Shown here one piece after another: positions 11,678-25,300 of a stretch of DNA of 64,000 nucleotides. The notes under the pieces were generated by a model. That model was not told the DNA's origin. It did no database searches and worked only from the letters and a program-made list of their open reading frames with translations. Position 1 is the first letter of the stretch. Each line of letters begins with the position of its first letter. Source of the stretch: Pogonophryne albipinna (Eukaryota; Chordata; Actinopteri; Perciformes; Artedidraconidae); assembly GCA_028583405.1 (NCBI GenBank), contig CM053246.1, positions 25,082,412 through 25,146,411 on the forward strand, read 5' to 3'. A program made the position numbers and the translations under genes.

Positions 11678-13648
11678 ATATTTTGTATAGTTACGATGTT
11701 CAATAGAAAACAGAACATGGTGTACAATACAGAAAATGCCTTCAGAATACAAGGATTAATGGCCAAAAGGAAATGGCAGACTGGACTGATTATTTTCAGC
11801 ATTTATCTTTTTGTCTTATTATTGTTATCATTGCAGTGTAGTTAATTATGCTCAGCTAAACGTACAAAGGCTGGTATTGTTGTTCTTTTACCTACTCCAA
11901 CATATTCCTCTCAGCCCAGTATTGTGATAATGAGCTCAGGATTATGGCACCAGAACATTCATATGTACAGTATAGAATCAGATCAATAGCTATGCTAATG
12001 GTATACGTACAATGGTATTGGGTGGATCTTGTTGTGAGAAAAAGAACACTGAGCCCCCAGGCAAAATCCTGCAGCTCTGCCTATATTATCTTCTCATACA
12101 CCTGAGTTAAGGTACACATAGTCTTACATACAGCATGTTTTCTTTTCAAATTAAATTGTCTGTGTGAAAATTGGTGAACCATGCCAGGATTGAACACATC
12201 TGGCTGTTGGTGTTAAATAAAATGAAGAGTGTTAAATCCAAAATTAAATAAATCAAATGTGGCAAAAAAACAAACAAATGTAGGTGTGAATGCACCATTA
12301 GTCTGCCGAACGTCTACTGACAAAGCAAGCATCACACCATTGGCAATGATTTGAAGCTGTTAGAATGTCAAAAATAGATTCAAAAGCACTTTGCAAACAT
12401 TTTACAATATACAACAATATTACTTACTAGGAAAATACCTTATATAACAGGGATGTTCTAGTTGTGATGACTTTATTTAAAATGTTAGAAAAATAGCCAC
12501 TGCACATGATATCATTAGAAAAAAGGCCTCAAATGCATGTTAAGAAAGTGCAGACCAGATTTCCCTGCATCAAAGACTGGTAACTTGCTGTGATTCATAA
12601 AGGAGGCACTTTGATTGCTGTGCTATGCTGCCTGGTCAGTCAACCCAGATGCATTTTTAATGTGCATCCCATGATATACATCCATAAGCACTATTCCTGT
12701 GGAGTTGTTGATGATGTTAATGATTCAGGTATCTGTGGAATACACAAACTATCCTGAGTGGCTGAGTTTGAATAAATTAGTATGATAATTATCAGCTGTT
12801 TTACATACTGTTACTGGAGGTCTACCAGGAAATGTGTGATTTAATGTTGCACAACATTGATTAAGGCAATTGCTGGTTTTTCACCTCTAACAGACCAAAA
12901 TACACATTCAGTTGTTTTTGTGTGTTTTTTATTTTATTTTCTGCAACAGTATCTCTGCTTTTCTGTTATTTTCTTGCAACTTTTAACAAAATGCAAACTC
13001 TGCATCCTGAGGCTCTTTCATACGCAGGCGAGCTGTTTCAATTCAGAATGGGCTCTGACAGGAATGAAGCTTTAAATTCTTGGACAGCCAGAAGGACACT
13101 GTCTGATGATTCCAGGCTATATGCAGGCCCTTTTCAAGGGTTTTGAACAGAAACATGTCTTCAAATTCAGCGTGGTCTCACTCCCAGAACATCACATCAG
13201 GATTATTAGGAAGTAGCCATTAGCAGCTTGAGTCAAATCGAGATGCCCACAATGCGATCATTTTCTAACCCCAGCCAAGTCCTTAACCCAGACCTTACCA
13301 CAATGTTTTCAAAAATGTAACCAGTGTTACAACATTAACCAAGCACAAACCTTCTGAGTCAACACAAAACATGGATTCTATGCAAATGGCTGCTCAAGCT
13401 GCATCATGTGATGGATAGGGATGGAATCAATTCTTAAATACAGTAGATTGAGGCAGTGCTATGAAGCTTTAAAGAAAAGTACCATCGTAGTTTTGCTGCA
13501 GAATTATGCTGAAGGAGGTTTCCCTTATATAGGATAAAAAGGGGTTGTGATGGTTACACTGCTCTGATGTAAAGTTATGGATTCCTTTTTCAAGATCAGC
13601 TAAAAGAAGAAAATTGACAATACTAAAAGTCAAAACTAGACTCTGAGT
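11678..13648. other. Unique sequence, no gene recognised
   Basis: I see no paired termini or credible exon. Frames at 12857-13146 overlap each other and show no recognisable motif. Confidence 0.5.
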
Positions 13649-13656
13649 CATATACT

Positions 13657-14125
13657 CAGGGGCGGTTCCAGGGGGGGCCAGTGCCCCCCTAACACTGACC
13701 TCTGACCCCCCCTGTGGCCCCCCTAACAATGAAAAGATTATTATTATTTTTTTTAATTTATATTTTCTGGTACACGGTTTGCCAAAAACCGCAGGATTTT
13801 GTTGCTGTAATGTGAGATTGTGCAGACACCCTTATGTAAAGTAGAGATGTAACTGTTCATTGCCTTTATTTTTATATAAATATGGTGTTAGTGCAAACAT
13901 TGCACTATAACTTAAGCTGAAGCTAACAGTAATAACTATAAGATCTATCTGAAATAAATAAGTGTACTGAAACAAATACCAATAACTGTATTGCATTGTT
14001 TTCTTATGCGCAATTACTTCATACTGTCTAGTTCTCTTTTTCGTCCTGCATTTATTGTGCCCCCCTCAGAAAATAACTGGCCCCCCAGTGGCCCCCCCAG
14101 TCAAATTGGTCTAGAACCGCCACTG
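13657..14125. mobile_element. Short non-autonomous hAT with perfect 8-bp TSD
   Basis: The left end is CAGGGGCGGTTCCAG and the right end, read inverted, is CAGTGGCGGTTCTAG (two mismatches in 15). The perfect 8-bp direct repeat CATATACT flanks it at 13649-13656 and 14126-14133. Runs of C/G (GGCCCCCC-type) sit just inside both termini and pair with each other. At 469 bp it has no coding capacity. The CAGTGGCGG start is shared with several other hATs of this window. Confidence 0.93.
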
Positions 14126-14133
14126 CATATACT

Positions 14134-14814
14134 ACTGCCAGACTCCCAGCTGTGTGGCTGTGCCTCACTTCGACGAGGTAAAGATTTCTACATCCTGCAG
14201 CTTCCTTAAATATATTATCTGAACAGCTATGTCCAGCAAATGGTTGGACTCTGGATTCCCACTGTAAAACCTAAGGTGAGTCCAAAGAATATGCTAAAAA
14301 TGGCATTATTGTTGAAGAATATGAAATTCAAAGCATACTTTACCTTAAAAAGTAAGCCGTTAATCAACATGATATTAGCTTTTTATGCTAGGGGACTTGG
14401 TAAATTAAACAAAATGTCAAAAGTTGGACGTTACATTGCAACTTTAGAAAACCTCACTTACTGTTCATCTGAACAAAGAGAAAGCAGTGGTTTTCAAATG
14501 TGTCTTGAACCATCTTGACACCAACTGCAAAACATTTATACTTTTTCAACTAATAGTTGCTTTTCTATTTAATTTTTGAATTGTATTATTGAACATATTA
14601 TATTGTACATCAACAAGTCTGGATACTGACTACTACGGAATATGTTGACTTGTGTGTTTAACCTGTTTTGACAGTGTGAACACACTACATGCTATGATTG
14701 TTTTGCAAGTACTTTTAATCATCAACCAGCCTTGTTTTAGTCTACAGTAAGACATGCGGTGTGTGTGAAAAACTAACCACACATTGTATATGCTCACATT
14801 CGTTTGAAGGTATA
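14134..14814. other. Unique sequence, no gene recognised
   Basis: AT-rich DNA with a 92-codon frame at 14240-14518 that shows no recognisable motif. I treat it as a chance frame. Confidence 0.5.
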
Positions 14815-14822
14815 CTATACAC

Positions 14823-16188
14823 CAGCGACGTGCGGTCAGGGGAGGCAGGTGAGGCAGAGCCTCACTTGTCATTCTCCAATGTAACGGAAAAAAAGAATAA
14901 TAATACAAATAATAATAATAATAAAATGTGTCCACTGATCTGTGTTGTAAATGTGATTTCTGTATGATTCCAATCGCTTTTTATAGTAAAAATCGGCTAA
15001 TTTGTCGAGCTCCGCTACAACTACGGGGAGCGATGAGATTGAGAAGTGAGGCAGGGACGAGCTCTGCCTCACAGAAGCCCACAGTAACTTGCTGGAGCAC
15101 GGGCACTAATTTAGCGCGGGCACTTATTTTGTGAGCGCGCTCAAGCCAGTTACTGTGGGGTGAGGTGAGGCACAGATGAGCTCTGCCTCACCTCAGATGC
15201 GTCACCCCACAGAAACTGGCTGGAAAGCGGGCCCTAAGCGCATGCCTGCACCATCTCACTGTATGTCACCAATGTAATGTTTGTAGATCCCTTTATTACA
15301 TTTATCCTCGCCATCCATAGTCTCTAAATAACTTATTTCACGTATATATGATATTTAAGCTCGCTGGTCTCATCATACAACGGCAATGAAAAAAGCACCA
15401 GGGGAGGCAGCCACAACCTCTGCCGCACTGAAGGGGGCGCAAGTGAGCTCACAGGTTCTTGTTGCTACTGTTATTCTACGCAGAGACGGTAGAGCAAACA
15501 ACAAACTAGACTTTTGAAACTAGAGGGAGATAAGGAGGACTTTTACAAAACATTAATAGAGATTGTTGTCCAGAAGGATAGCATGGACTTCATCTTCAAG
15601 TCAAGGTAAGACCACATTTGTAATGAAAATTGTCTCTTACTAAGAGAGAACAATCCAATATTTAGATTTTGGGTAGGCTATCCTTTTGTTGAACGGTCTG
15701 TTTAAAATGAATCGAAGCATCAGACTAAAAAAGCTTTTGAAAATAACAGAATATTTCGATTAAAAGTGGGGTAGGTAAGTTTGAGAAACCGGCACGATAT
15801 ACACTTTTGGTTATATTCCATGGAATGCTCTTAACATCCCGATAGCAATGAATATCTTAAGTGCTTTGACAAAAAATACATTAAAACTTTTCATCTGTGG
15901 AAGCCGTAGTACTGTAAAAAGCACGACCACTCATTTTAGCCGGCCCGGCTAAAATAACCTGCCTGTCAGCCTTCCATCTGTGCACAAACTTATCTCGTGC
16001 CCTCATTGGTCATGTGCGCGTTCGTGTGTGTTGGAGGAGGGCCTGTGTATTTTCAAATTCTAGCTCACTCGAGCTGGTTTCTCCAAAATTACCTACCCCA
16101 CCTTTAAGGTCAAAATATATAATATTTGTAAATCTGACTCTGAAAGAGTCAGTGCCTCACCAGCCATGAACCTCACCGCACGTCACTG
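14823..16188. mobile_element. Non-autonomous hAT with nested TTAA element
   Basis: The ends are CAGCGACGTGCGGTCAGG on the left and, inverted, CAGTGACGTGCGGTGAGG on the right. The perfect 8-bp target duplication CTATACAC flanks the element at 14815-14822 and 16189-16196. It has an (AAT)n tract at about 14895-14924, a strong GC-rich hairpin at 15145-15220, and a younger 340-bp TTAA-flanked element inserted at 15764-16103. No transposase frame is visible; the frames that start in the first part merely run through repeats. Without the nested element it would be about 1.0 kb. Confidence 0.92.
15764..16103. mobile_element. TTAA-target MITE, copy 1 (nested)
   Basis: A complete copy bounded by TTAA at 15760-15763 and 16104-16107. 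The inverted termini read AAGTGGGGTAGGTAAGTTTG on the left and AGGTGGGGTAGGTAATTTTG from the right, with GAGAAACC just inside both. TTAA targets are used by piggyBac and Kolobok elements, and I cannot separate these without a search. It lies inside the hAT at 14823-16188 and must be younger than it. A second copy runs off the window at 63678-64000. Confidence 0.85.
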
Positions 16189-16196
16189 CTATACAC

Positions 16197-17639
16197 CCAT
16201 ACTTTGTCTATAAGTCACGGCTACTGCTGAGCAGCCGGGTATTTTTCATCATCAGCTTATACTGTAAATAAAGTGTTTGTTTATCGTGCTTTTGAAAACA
16301 GTTTCCCTGTCCTCCATTAGAGAGGTTGATATTTATCATGTTCTGAGTTTAAATTCTATAAGATCACAAATGAATAAGGAGCAGTCAACTGTGTCTTAAA
16401 CTAATGTATAGCAGACTATCTTGATCCCCATAGTAAAGTGGGGTTTAAGATAGAAATAAGTGTTTATTTGTTTTTTCTGGATAATAGAGGGACACAACAC
16501 AGGTGTCTAGACTGAGGAGGACATCATTAGTAAGGCTTGCCCTCACTGGCACACACTCCCCAGCTGAAGTGCTGGGCTTTGCAAGGCTCTAATTACCTAA
16601 GCTGCCGGCACCAGGTGAGGCGCATCTCAGCTAACGGGGTCTTAAACAAGGAGCATCAGATACTTCTCAACACAGAGCAAAACACCACAAGTAGAACAAT
16701 ACATCTTCAGGAATGATTTTCTATGAATGAAAACATCTTTGTCTAAGCAGGTGGAAATAAGGTAGCATTTTTGCAACATCATTTTCCCCTGTCAAATGGA
16801 TTGGGCCTTTTTAACAAAAACTTAGAGTTTGCATTATAGTGCTGCTTTCTTTCATGACAAATGCCTTCACAAAACAATGACATTGTGTATGTTTTGAAAA
16901 TGGAAATAGAGGATTTAACTCAAATCAACCTTTGATCTCACACATGGTATGGTACACCAGAAGATAAAGCAGGTAATGTAAGTGCATAATCAAACTACAA
17001 TCTATTTGGAAACTGTGATGTTTGAAAATTAAGATCACTTTAGTGGCCTACTTTAGTGGCTTAAACACACCAGCTTAATACTAAAAGTTAAAACTCATTA
17101 ATTGGTGTGATGGCATTTTTCTTTTTACTTTTGATATGCCTGTGTTATGTGTAACGTTTTTCACTCAGATGACATTTTTAGACAATGTGTAAATGGTGCA
17201 TGATCAACATAAAAACAGACAGCTGATTAAGATTCAGAAGATATTTAATTACTGTCAAAATGTGACAGCTGATGAGTAGAAAAAGTTTATTCATGCCATC
17301 TTGTTGGGCTGCCATACCTTTGACATGTCAGTCAAGTTCTGCTGATGAATGAATATATAGGCTTTTGGCACCGACAACTACTGCGTTCCTTGCTCAAGGA
17401 TACTTCACCACACCACATGGCCATTGATGTTCTTTTCCCAGTGTCTTTGCTCTCAACACTGAACTGTAGCAACAAAGGGACAGCAGGCCTCAGCATTGCC
17501 TGCTCGTAGTGTTCTCAGAGGACTTATGAAAACATGAATAAATACTTTCCAGATTAATGTACCACTATATCTGAACTATCTTCTACTTAACATTTGTATT
17601 ATTACTCTTATCATGATCACTATAAATAGACACTCAAAT
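16197..17639. other. Unique sequence, no gene recognised
   Basis: No paired termini or exon-like frames. The block at about 16500-16640 is more GC-rich, with CTAATTA and CAGCTG motifs, and might be regulatory. That is inference only. Confidence 0.45.
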
Positions 17640-17932
17640 CCAGCACCAGACACTTTTTTACGCTGCTATGAACAATCTTGCACTAATGTACATTCCCAAG
17701 ATATTGAAGTGACTGTTATTTTGTATATATTGATTATTGTTGTGTTTTTTTAATCTTAATGTGTTAATGACATGTATAAATGTGTCTGTTGATTGTGTAT
17801 ATATATAGGATATACATATTTTATAAACATTTTTTATAGATATTTGTATTTTTATATTGTGGGAAACGGTATTTCGATCTCTCTGTACACACAAACTGAG
17901 AGATTGACAATAAAGTTGACTTTGACTTTGAT
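17640..17932 (+). mobile_element. 3' end of a non-LTR retrotransposon (LINE tail)
   Basis: The segment ends in GACAATAAAGTTGACTTTGA with a short repeated TTGACTTTGAC tail. That is the typical 3' terminus of fish L2/Rex-like LINEs, where AATAAA serves as the polyadenylation signal. The 3' border is clear but the 5' border is a guess: the element is 5'-truncated and the upstream part is an AT-rich 3' untranslated sequence with no coding remains. Confidence 0.6.
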
Positions 17933-20747
17933 CAATCTAAATATGTCGGTGCCACAACATGGCCCTGCCCACATGTATGTACTTAAGTTAGGGGGGCCTG
18001 TGTTGCCTCTGGTGCATCTCCACTGCTCCCCCATCTGTTATCTGCCTTCCTGATGGAGCGGCATGCCAGGGGAGGCCTTCTGCAGCACAGGCCCGCCCTG
18101 TCTGCACCCATGATGAACCAGACAGGCAGCCCCTGTTAGCCGCAGTGACAAAAGACTCTGTTGGGTTTATGTTTAATGAGGCGCTACTGTGTATTCATTC
18201 AATAATAACAGCCATATGGTTGTCATCACTGAACATGCCTCCACATTTTGCTAGAAAGTTCGGAAGCCTCTCCGACAATTAACGTGCTGATGTGCAGTTG
18301 GTGGGGGTTGCTTTCTTACATTCTTTCATTAGTAAGTGATATGATTGTTTAGAAACTTTGAAAATACATTATCGGTTGGAGGCAGTTAGCTCAGGCAAAG
18401 CATGTAGGCTACTATTACCATTTATTGTAATTATTTGTGCTATAAAAAATGTTTTTATTGAGCAGCAATGGCAAGTTCAAAACTTGCCAGTACATGCATT
18501 CGTCATCACTTCCCTATATCATTGCTACTCAACTTAAAACACCAATTGGTTCAATTTCTTTCTTTTTAGATGCATTGTCAATGTGCACCTAAATGTCTTT
18601 GACTATGGTGGAAAATAAACTATTAAAATGTAAATTAAATTAAATGTAACAGTGCATTACAACTAGATGAAATACATGAAGCATGTCTTCCACAGAAGAA
18701 AAACATACCAGATTACAAAAACATCAGATCTGTTTGTAATTATTTCATGACATGAAGTGTTGCATTTCCATAAAGCTTTCGCTATGGTTTTCCGTTTAAG
18801 CTCTTTTAATTACGTATTTTGTGCAATGGACAAAGGTACCAGAATGGAGAATTTTGAAAGATTCAAGATTTTCGAGATTTGGTTAAAATGGAAACCTGGA
18901 TTTTACTTTATTTGTGTTGTTGTTTGTTTGAATGTTGGTATTCATACTGCATTGGGATTTGGTGCAGCACTCCCAAAGCAAACTATTGTCATAAATATCC
19001 ACCTAAGCTAGCAAGAGAAATAGCCAGGTGTCTGCTCCACAGAGACGGTGTAGTATATTCAGCCATTACACCACACTTTCTTTCCTGTGTGTCTCAGGCC
19101 ATAAAACATCATCCTATTAGCATCCCAGACATTTAGCTGAGCATCTCTCTTTATATGCAGGCTCAGGCGCATGATCATTTCCATTACAATCATTTGGGTG
19201 AAAATATGCAGCAGACACAAACATGACATTAATTTTAATGTGGTGCCACAGCTCTGTTCAATTACATTCCATAAAATATTCACAGGAGATCTCACTTGGA
19301 TTTAGGTAAAGGGGATATAGCACATGTGGAACTTCATGGGTGTGCTAATATAGAAGATAATATACAAGTGTGTGGGTGATTTTCATGGCAGGGGCCCTAT
19401 GTGCTGCTAGTAAAGTCAGGGCACCATCATGCTGTCCCGGTTTTTATTTTGGAGCACATCAAAACTAATTCCCCAGGTTGAATACACAGTACTGTATGGC
19501 ACCATGAATGCTTTAGGAACATATCCATATATAGAAGATGAAAAAAGGCTAAATGAACTTTACAAGCTGATAGTCCACATATACCCTTTTTGTTATTTTA
19601 CTAATTTAACCCACACTTAATTATTATTGTAGCAAAAGAGTTGAGCCTGTGTTGTACTCACAAATGGATAATTAATGGACACACCAGTAGTTCTGTTAGT
19701 ATTGTTCGCTAGCCTTCGTAAATGGCATGCGGACTGCCACAACAAAAAACGCCTTCTGGCTTAATCCTGCTGGGTAATAGAGACATTGAAGCAACTATAC
19801 TTCAATTGATACTGTATAGTCCTTTAAAAAGTCTCTGTTTCTAAAGGGTTAGGCCCTATTATGTTAACAAACAACAGCTGCTGAAAAACATCTTACATAA
19901 TATCTCAACAGCAACACCACTGAGGTAAACATCTAAATGTAACGTTTCATTGAAATGGATACTTGTAATGTAACACATACAATATTGATTGATAACTTGA
20001 CAGTGATGAAGGTCTGTTTTGGCACTCCTTTAACTTTTCCATTCATTACAAATAGGAATCAGGAATTTCGAGTGTTTAATAGGCTTCTCTGTTTGACCTG
20101 TCAACCATCAGACCCAGAAAGAGGTTTGTTTACTAATGACAAACACCTCATGGAGTCTATTTTCTGATTAGGCTGACTCATACATTTCAATTATGGGAAG
20201 CGTCTCAGTTGCCAAAACAAGTGTAGTATGTGGTTTGTGTTCTCCAGACCATCTCAACATCACTATTGCATCGATTTATTTGGACATTCAAAGACATTGT
20301 CTATTGTTTCGATTTGTTTTATATTCCTGTGGTGTAGAAAAAAAGAAATTCTGACTGGGAAAACTCCATGAATGTATGAAGAGAAATGGATACAGTGTTA
20401 GATAAAGGGCCCTGTTCATTCCAATGAAAGTTGCTTAGAGGCACTAGGTAGCCAACATAACCTGACTCAAGAACAAAAATACCCTCATCATTCGGGGTCT
20501 TAGGCCCATAGAGCATGGGCACTTTTCCCTAAGCCCCAGCGCCAGTTGCGCTCCATCATAGCATCGGCTCAGTCAAATGAATCGAGAGGAAAAATAACTC
20601 TTTTTACAACCTTCAGGGCCTACTGATTTAAATAAAGGCTATTCAAGAGTTCGTACTGGGTAGTTGATTTAGCTCAAATGACACAATGATTTACGGACAT
20701 CTTTTTAACAATTCAAGTCAATTGCAAAAAGTCTTTATGGGCCCAAT
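17933..20747. other. Unique sequence, no gene recognised
   Basis: Includes a GC-richer stretch at about 17960-18170 and a possible conserved non-coding block at about 20010-20190 with forkhead-like (TTTGTTTACTAA) and homeodomain-like motifs. No coding gene seen. Confidence 0.45.
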
Positions 20748-21328
20748 AGCCGCTTTCACACCAAGTACTTTGCCGTACTTAGTTCCCAGCACTTAGTTCC
20801 CAGTACTTAGTACCCCCATGGAACTAAGAGCAGATCGCGTTCACACCGGAATAAGTTCCCTGAGGGAAGATTACGCAAATGAAGCCGCTGACGTCACTTC
20901 TTCTTCTTCTGCTTTGGGTTTACTGGCAGGCCGCAAACAACTTCACGGCGTGTATACTGCCACCCGAAGTCTGGCTTCAGTAGAAGCTGCTAGCAGTAGC
21001 TTCTACTGAAGCCTTCTGAGTAAATCGCTCAGAACGCTGACACCTCCTCATCACTCCACCGCTCCCATTTTTTTTTTTGTGATGCCATAAGTTTTTCTCT
21101 CTCCGCTGGTACGCGGGGCTAATGCTAATGCTAATAATGCTAATGCCAGCAAATACAATGGCGTCTTCACAAAACTTTTCAAAGTTTTACGGGGCGTGGT
21201 TTGCAATTCGCCCAGCCAATCAGAAATTGGAACTTTTTTCTTCCCAGGAAAGTACCACCTCTAGCAGGCACTAAAAAGGGGGTAAAAATTCTCATTAAAT
21301 AAGTTCTCTTTTTGGTGTGAACGCAAAA
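20748..21328. mobile_element. MITE with TTTCACACC/GGTGTGAA ends
   Basis: The left end is AGCCGCTTTCACACCAAGTA and the right end is GGTGTGAACGC, an imperfect inverted repeat. Internally there are reiterated 'acttagttcccag'-type motifs on the left, a hairpin with 16-bp arms at 20973-21013, an (ATGCTA)-type repeat at about 21119-21145, and a GGAACT motif near the right end. No clear target duplication was found and the borders are accurate only to a few bases. Its ends resemble those of the larger element at 25792-26932. Confidence 0.6.
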
Positions 21329-22297
21329 TCCCAGGAACTATCAGAACTAATTGAAATAGCGTCCACCCAGTAAAATAAATTGTTCTCTGAGCAAGGACAC
21401 CAACTCTCCATATATTTACACATACATTATTAAACAGATAAAAGAAAACTGCTTTTGAAAAACAAGAAAAAGTTAACAATCACAATGTGACGTTGCATAC
21501 TTGGTGCTCCACAGAGACCCCTCAATGCTGATGCTGAGGAGCTGAAAATAACATTTCCTTTATCTCTGACAATCTGTCACCCATACCGTTTTTAAACATA
21601 AATCATCTTATTCTGTATATAATGTTGTAAGGGTGAATGGGTCTGGCTACAAGATGGAATGTAATGTCAGCTAAATCTAACAATTCCCGACAGTTCACCT
21701 TGGACAAGCCTCTTCTATCAATATTAGTAAGTGTCCACCTGCTGCTAAAAACAGAGTCCCTATAGTGTTAGTATCCGTTTCAGTACTTTTGTCGGGTTGA
21801 TGCGAAGGCTTCCGAAAAGGGCGTCAGTGTCATCCTATGGTATTGTGATTCAGCGTTTCCATCGGGAGGTCAGGAGGTTTGTAGAAATTGGCAGCATAGG
21901 TGAATTTGAACCAGGATATGATACTGTTTTTGAGACAGGACACTGGAGGTTGAGAGATGTGATGAAGTATTGCCAGGAACTGCAGCAAAGTGTTTTCTTA
22001 CTTCTGGTTTTCTTAACTTTACTACCATACTCTCATTTTAGCATTCTTACAATGGGTGTTATAAAAGCTCTGAAAATGTGCAAATTCCATTAATATATTA
22101 CCCCCTGTAACTGCACATTTTAATTGGTGAACCCCTGCATAGGATGAGGTTACTGAGTTGTTGAGATGTATAACAATAACAGATCAATTACTATCAATCG
22201 GCCTCTACATATGATTCATGTCTCATGGTGCAGTAAGTCCACAAGTAAACTATTTAAAATTTTAGATTATGACTTAATGACTTATCACCAAATAGTA
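21329..22297. other. Unique sequence, no gene recognised
   Basis: A 98-codon frame at 21797-22093 shows no family motif. I do not call it a gene. Confidence 0.45.
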
Positions 22298-22360
22298 AGA
22301 TGAGATAAGATAAGATGGACCTTTATTTATCCCCGTAGGGAATTGCACCTGTCATGGCAT
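22298..22360 (-). mobile_element. LINE 3' tail, minus strand
   Basis: Read on the minus strand the sequence ends with AATTCCCTACGGGGATAAAT and then AAAGGTCCATC followed by repeated ATCTTATC. This is the 3' terminal signature of L2/Rex1-like fish LINEs (a GGGGATAAATAAAG-type end with a short tandem tail). The more upstream part would extend to higher coordinates (up to about 22900) but carries no recognisable coding sequence, so only the tail is annotated. Confidence 0.6.
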
Positions 22361-25300
22361 CAACAAAATAAGAATAAATATACGGAATAAATATAATAAA
22401 ATTAAAAATTAAATAAGAGTAAACATGTTTTTACAGTATCAATAGAAGTAACAAATAACGGTAGTTGAGCAATGATCTGGTGACGTACATATATACAGAT
22501 ATGTGAGCAGAACAGATAATATGTTACATTTATATACATTAAAGGCAGATAATAGAGCTGTTTCTCACACAGTTGGTAAATACAACTTAACCTTCCTCTT
22601 TTCATAACAACAAACTGGAGAAAATGTGTATAAAAGTGGATCACCCGTTTACTTTCAAAGGAAGAAAATACATTTCAGAACCTGCAAGATATATACAATA
22701 TTCACAATGTTTACATATCTGAGCAGAAAATAGTTTTCCCAGATCATCTCGATTTGCATTCCTCTGGAACTTCGGAAAATATATATTATACGAATATAGG
22801 CTGATGTTCAAATAAATAGATAACATTTTATATCTAAATGCTGCAGCTGCACTGATGCGTTCTTTGGCTAGACATAATAGTATTCGAAAAGGGTTCAGTC
22901 TTTCTTCCATTTCTCTCTTCATCTATCTGTGAAATCTCAAGGTCTAAATTCAACTTATTAAGGAAGACAGATAGTTTTGTTTTATGTCATTCTTTCAATT
23001 TCCCCTCACAATCTGCATGTGATTACCAGATGATTTACTAAGGCAGCTCGTCATACAATCATGCTACTTTCTAACTGCTGCATTCTTCTGGAAAAACAAA
23101 AATACAAATTATACATGACAGGCAACACATTGAAGTAAAATGGAAATTAAAGCATGCAATCAAGACAAAAAACCAAAACATTCAAAACTCTAACAACCTT
23201 CAATCATATTCACCAACCCTATTAGACAACATTATTGAAATAACTAAATCAAACAAAGTTTGTCATAATTACACAAAGTGTATCTTATACTGACTAGGCC
23301 ATAACTCTTCTAATGAATAAATGAACATGGGATAACAAGATATTGACCTTTGGATGGTAATTGCAAAAAAACATTAACATGAACACTTACACAGGATTAA
23401 TTCAATACAAAGTCGTTCACAAAATACACAGAACAAGTTTATAACAGGACTTACCAATTCAGACAAATGCACTCATTATACCATTCCAGAGGCATGCGCT
23501 GCCCTCCATGTGGATGTATCAGACGCTGTTTTTCAGATCTGCTCTGATTGGTCCAACCTGAGAGTAGATTCACTTTCAATCATGCAAATCACAATCATCT
23601 GGGTGATGGATGTGTTTGTGCCTATGTATTGTTTGTTGTGCTTTGTGTTGGTGATTTGACAATGCCTGACAAATGTTTCTGACACATTCAAATCTCAACG
23701 AATGAAAATACTTGAGAACCTTTAATACAGTGTGCAGATTGTTTGTCTGATTCTTGCCATAGTTCAATCAGATCACCATTAATCAAGTATCTCGCAGGGC
23801 CTTTCTACAGTATAACACAAAGCACTATATTTATTTGGATAGGGTTAATGTCCATTCAGCCTTGATCTGAGACATGAGTTCTCAGTTAGTATAAGTAAAA
23901 CTGGTCATTTAAGAATGAGGTAAATATCCCATTAAGAGGGAAACGCCTAGAATACTTTGTTTATTTGCTCAAGGTCTGGAGGTACTGTTAGGATGATGTA
24001 ATGCTGTGATGCAGAGCAGATCCTGACGTCATGTCTGCAGCCCGGCTGACAGCCTGTCTTTCAACGTGGCTCACAGCCAAACGATGCCACTATGGTGATT
24101 GCCTCTGCTTCCATCCCAATCCATCTTGTTCCCAGCAAGAGGTGGCTTAGAGGACACAGCAGGTAGCCAGGCCAAAGGGCACTGGTAAGATCCAAATGCC
24201 AGGTCATATCATGTGTACTCAGACCCTGAGACGGGCATCCCAACACTCTGTGCAGCCAAGCATGTTTGTTTACTCACGTAGGTCATCATATCAGTGCCTG
24301 GCCTGCATGGTGCTCTGCATATTCAGAACAAATCATCACACCTTAAGGCATGTATATCTCCTACCAGATTGTGGACAATCTACAAACTACTAATGGGTGA
24401 CTGGTTATTTTGCTGCTAATATTGATTGAAGAATATTATGACACAAACTGTGACCATTATATTTATGATGTGACTATATTAGACCACTTTAAAGAAATAG
24501 AACCCCAGTATCATATTTCTTTGTCAGGCTGTCACCCAGCAGGAAATTAAAAAGAATCACACCAGAAACGAAGCACATGAGAAGAGACAGCTGCATTTAG
24601 ATTGTACTGTTTATGAATCAATTAATGCACCTTAGACTTTATTAAAAAAGCCAAAAGCTGATCTAATCTGAATAGTGCCCTGGCAATTGCATCCAATCCC
24701 AATCCTCTGGATGTATACCACATCTGCAGAAAATGTAGAGTGAGCACGAAGTTTTGCCAGGGTGATTTGATAGCCTTGATTAAACTATCCTTTTGAGGTG
24801 TAATTGAGGTGTAATTGTTTTTTTTATGAAATAATTGCTGTTAAGAGGATTTGATGTAGGAACAACAAATCTGTGAAAATAGTTTTTGCAGAGAGACAGG
24901 CAGACTCCTGTGTAAAGAAAGATAACAAGAAGAAGCTGGTTGACATGCAAACCAGCTTTTCATCCTGTCAGTGGAGCACAACCAAATGAGACAGGTGGAG
25001 AAACTACACAGCATCACCTTAACCTGTCAGGCTGAAACAGCAAAACAAAAACTAGCAAAATGCAGCCAAACACCCTCCCATAATGGACAATAAACACAAA
25101 GGAAATATTTATTCTTGCCTGACAGGGAGAATTTGGCGTTTTCCACCTGAGAGATCCCAGGGGACGCCTTTATAGCGGCCCTTCAGCACGCTGACAGATA
25201 TCACAGCAGACAAGGCGCACACTGAAAAGCTCCTCACTTCCTTGGGACTGTAAACAGTCAGTTAGGACTTTCCTTAAACCGTGCCTGTGCATCTGTATTT

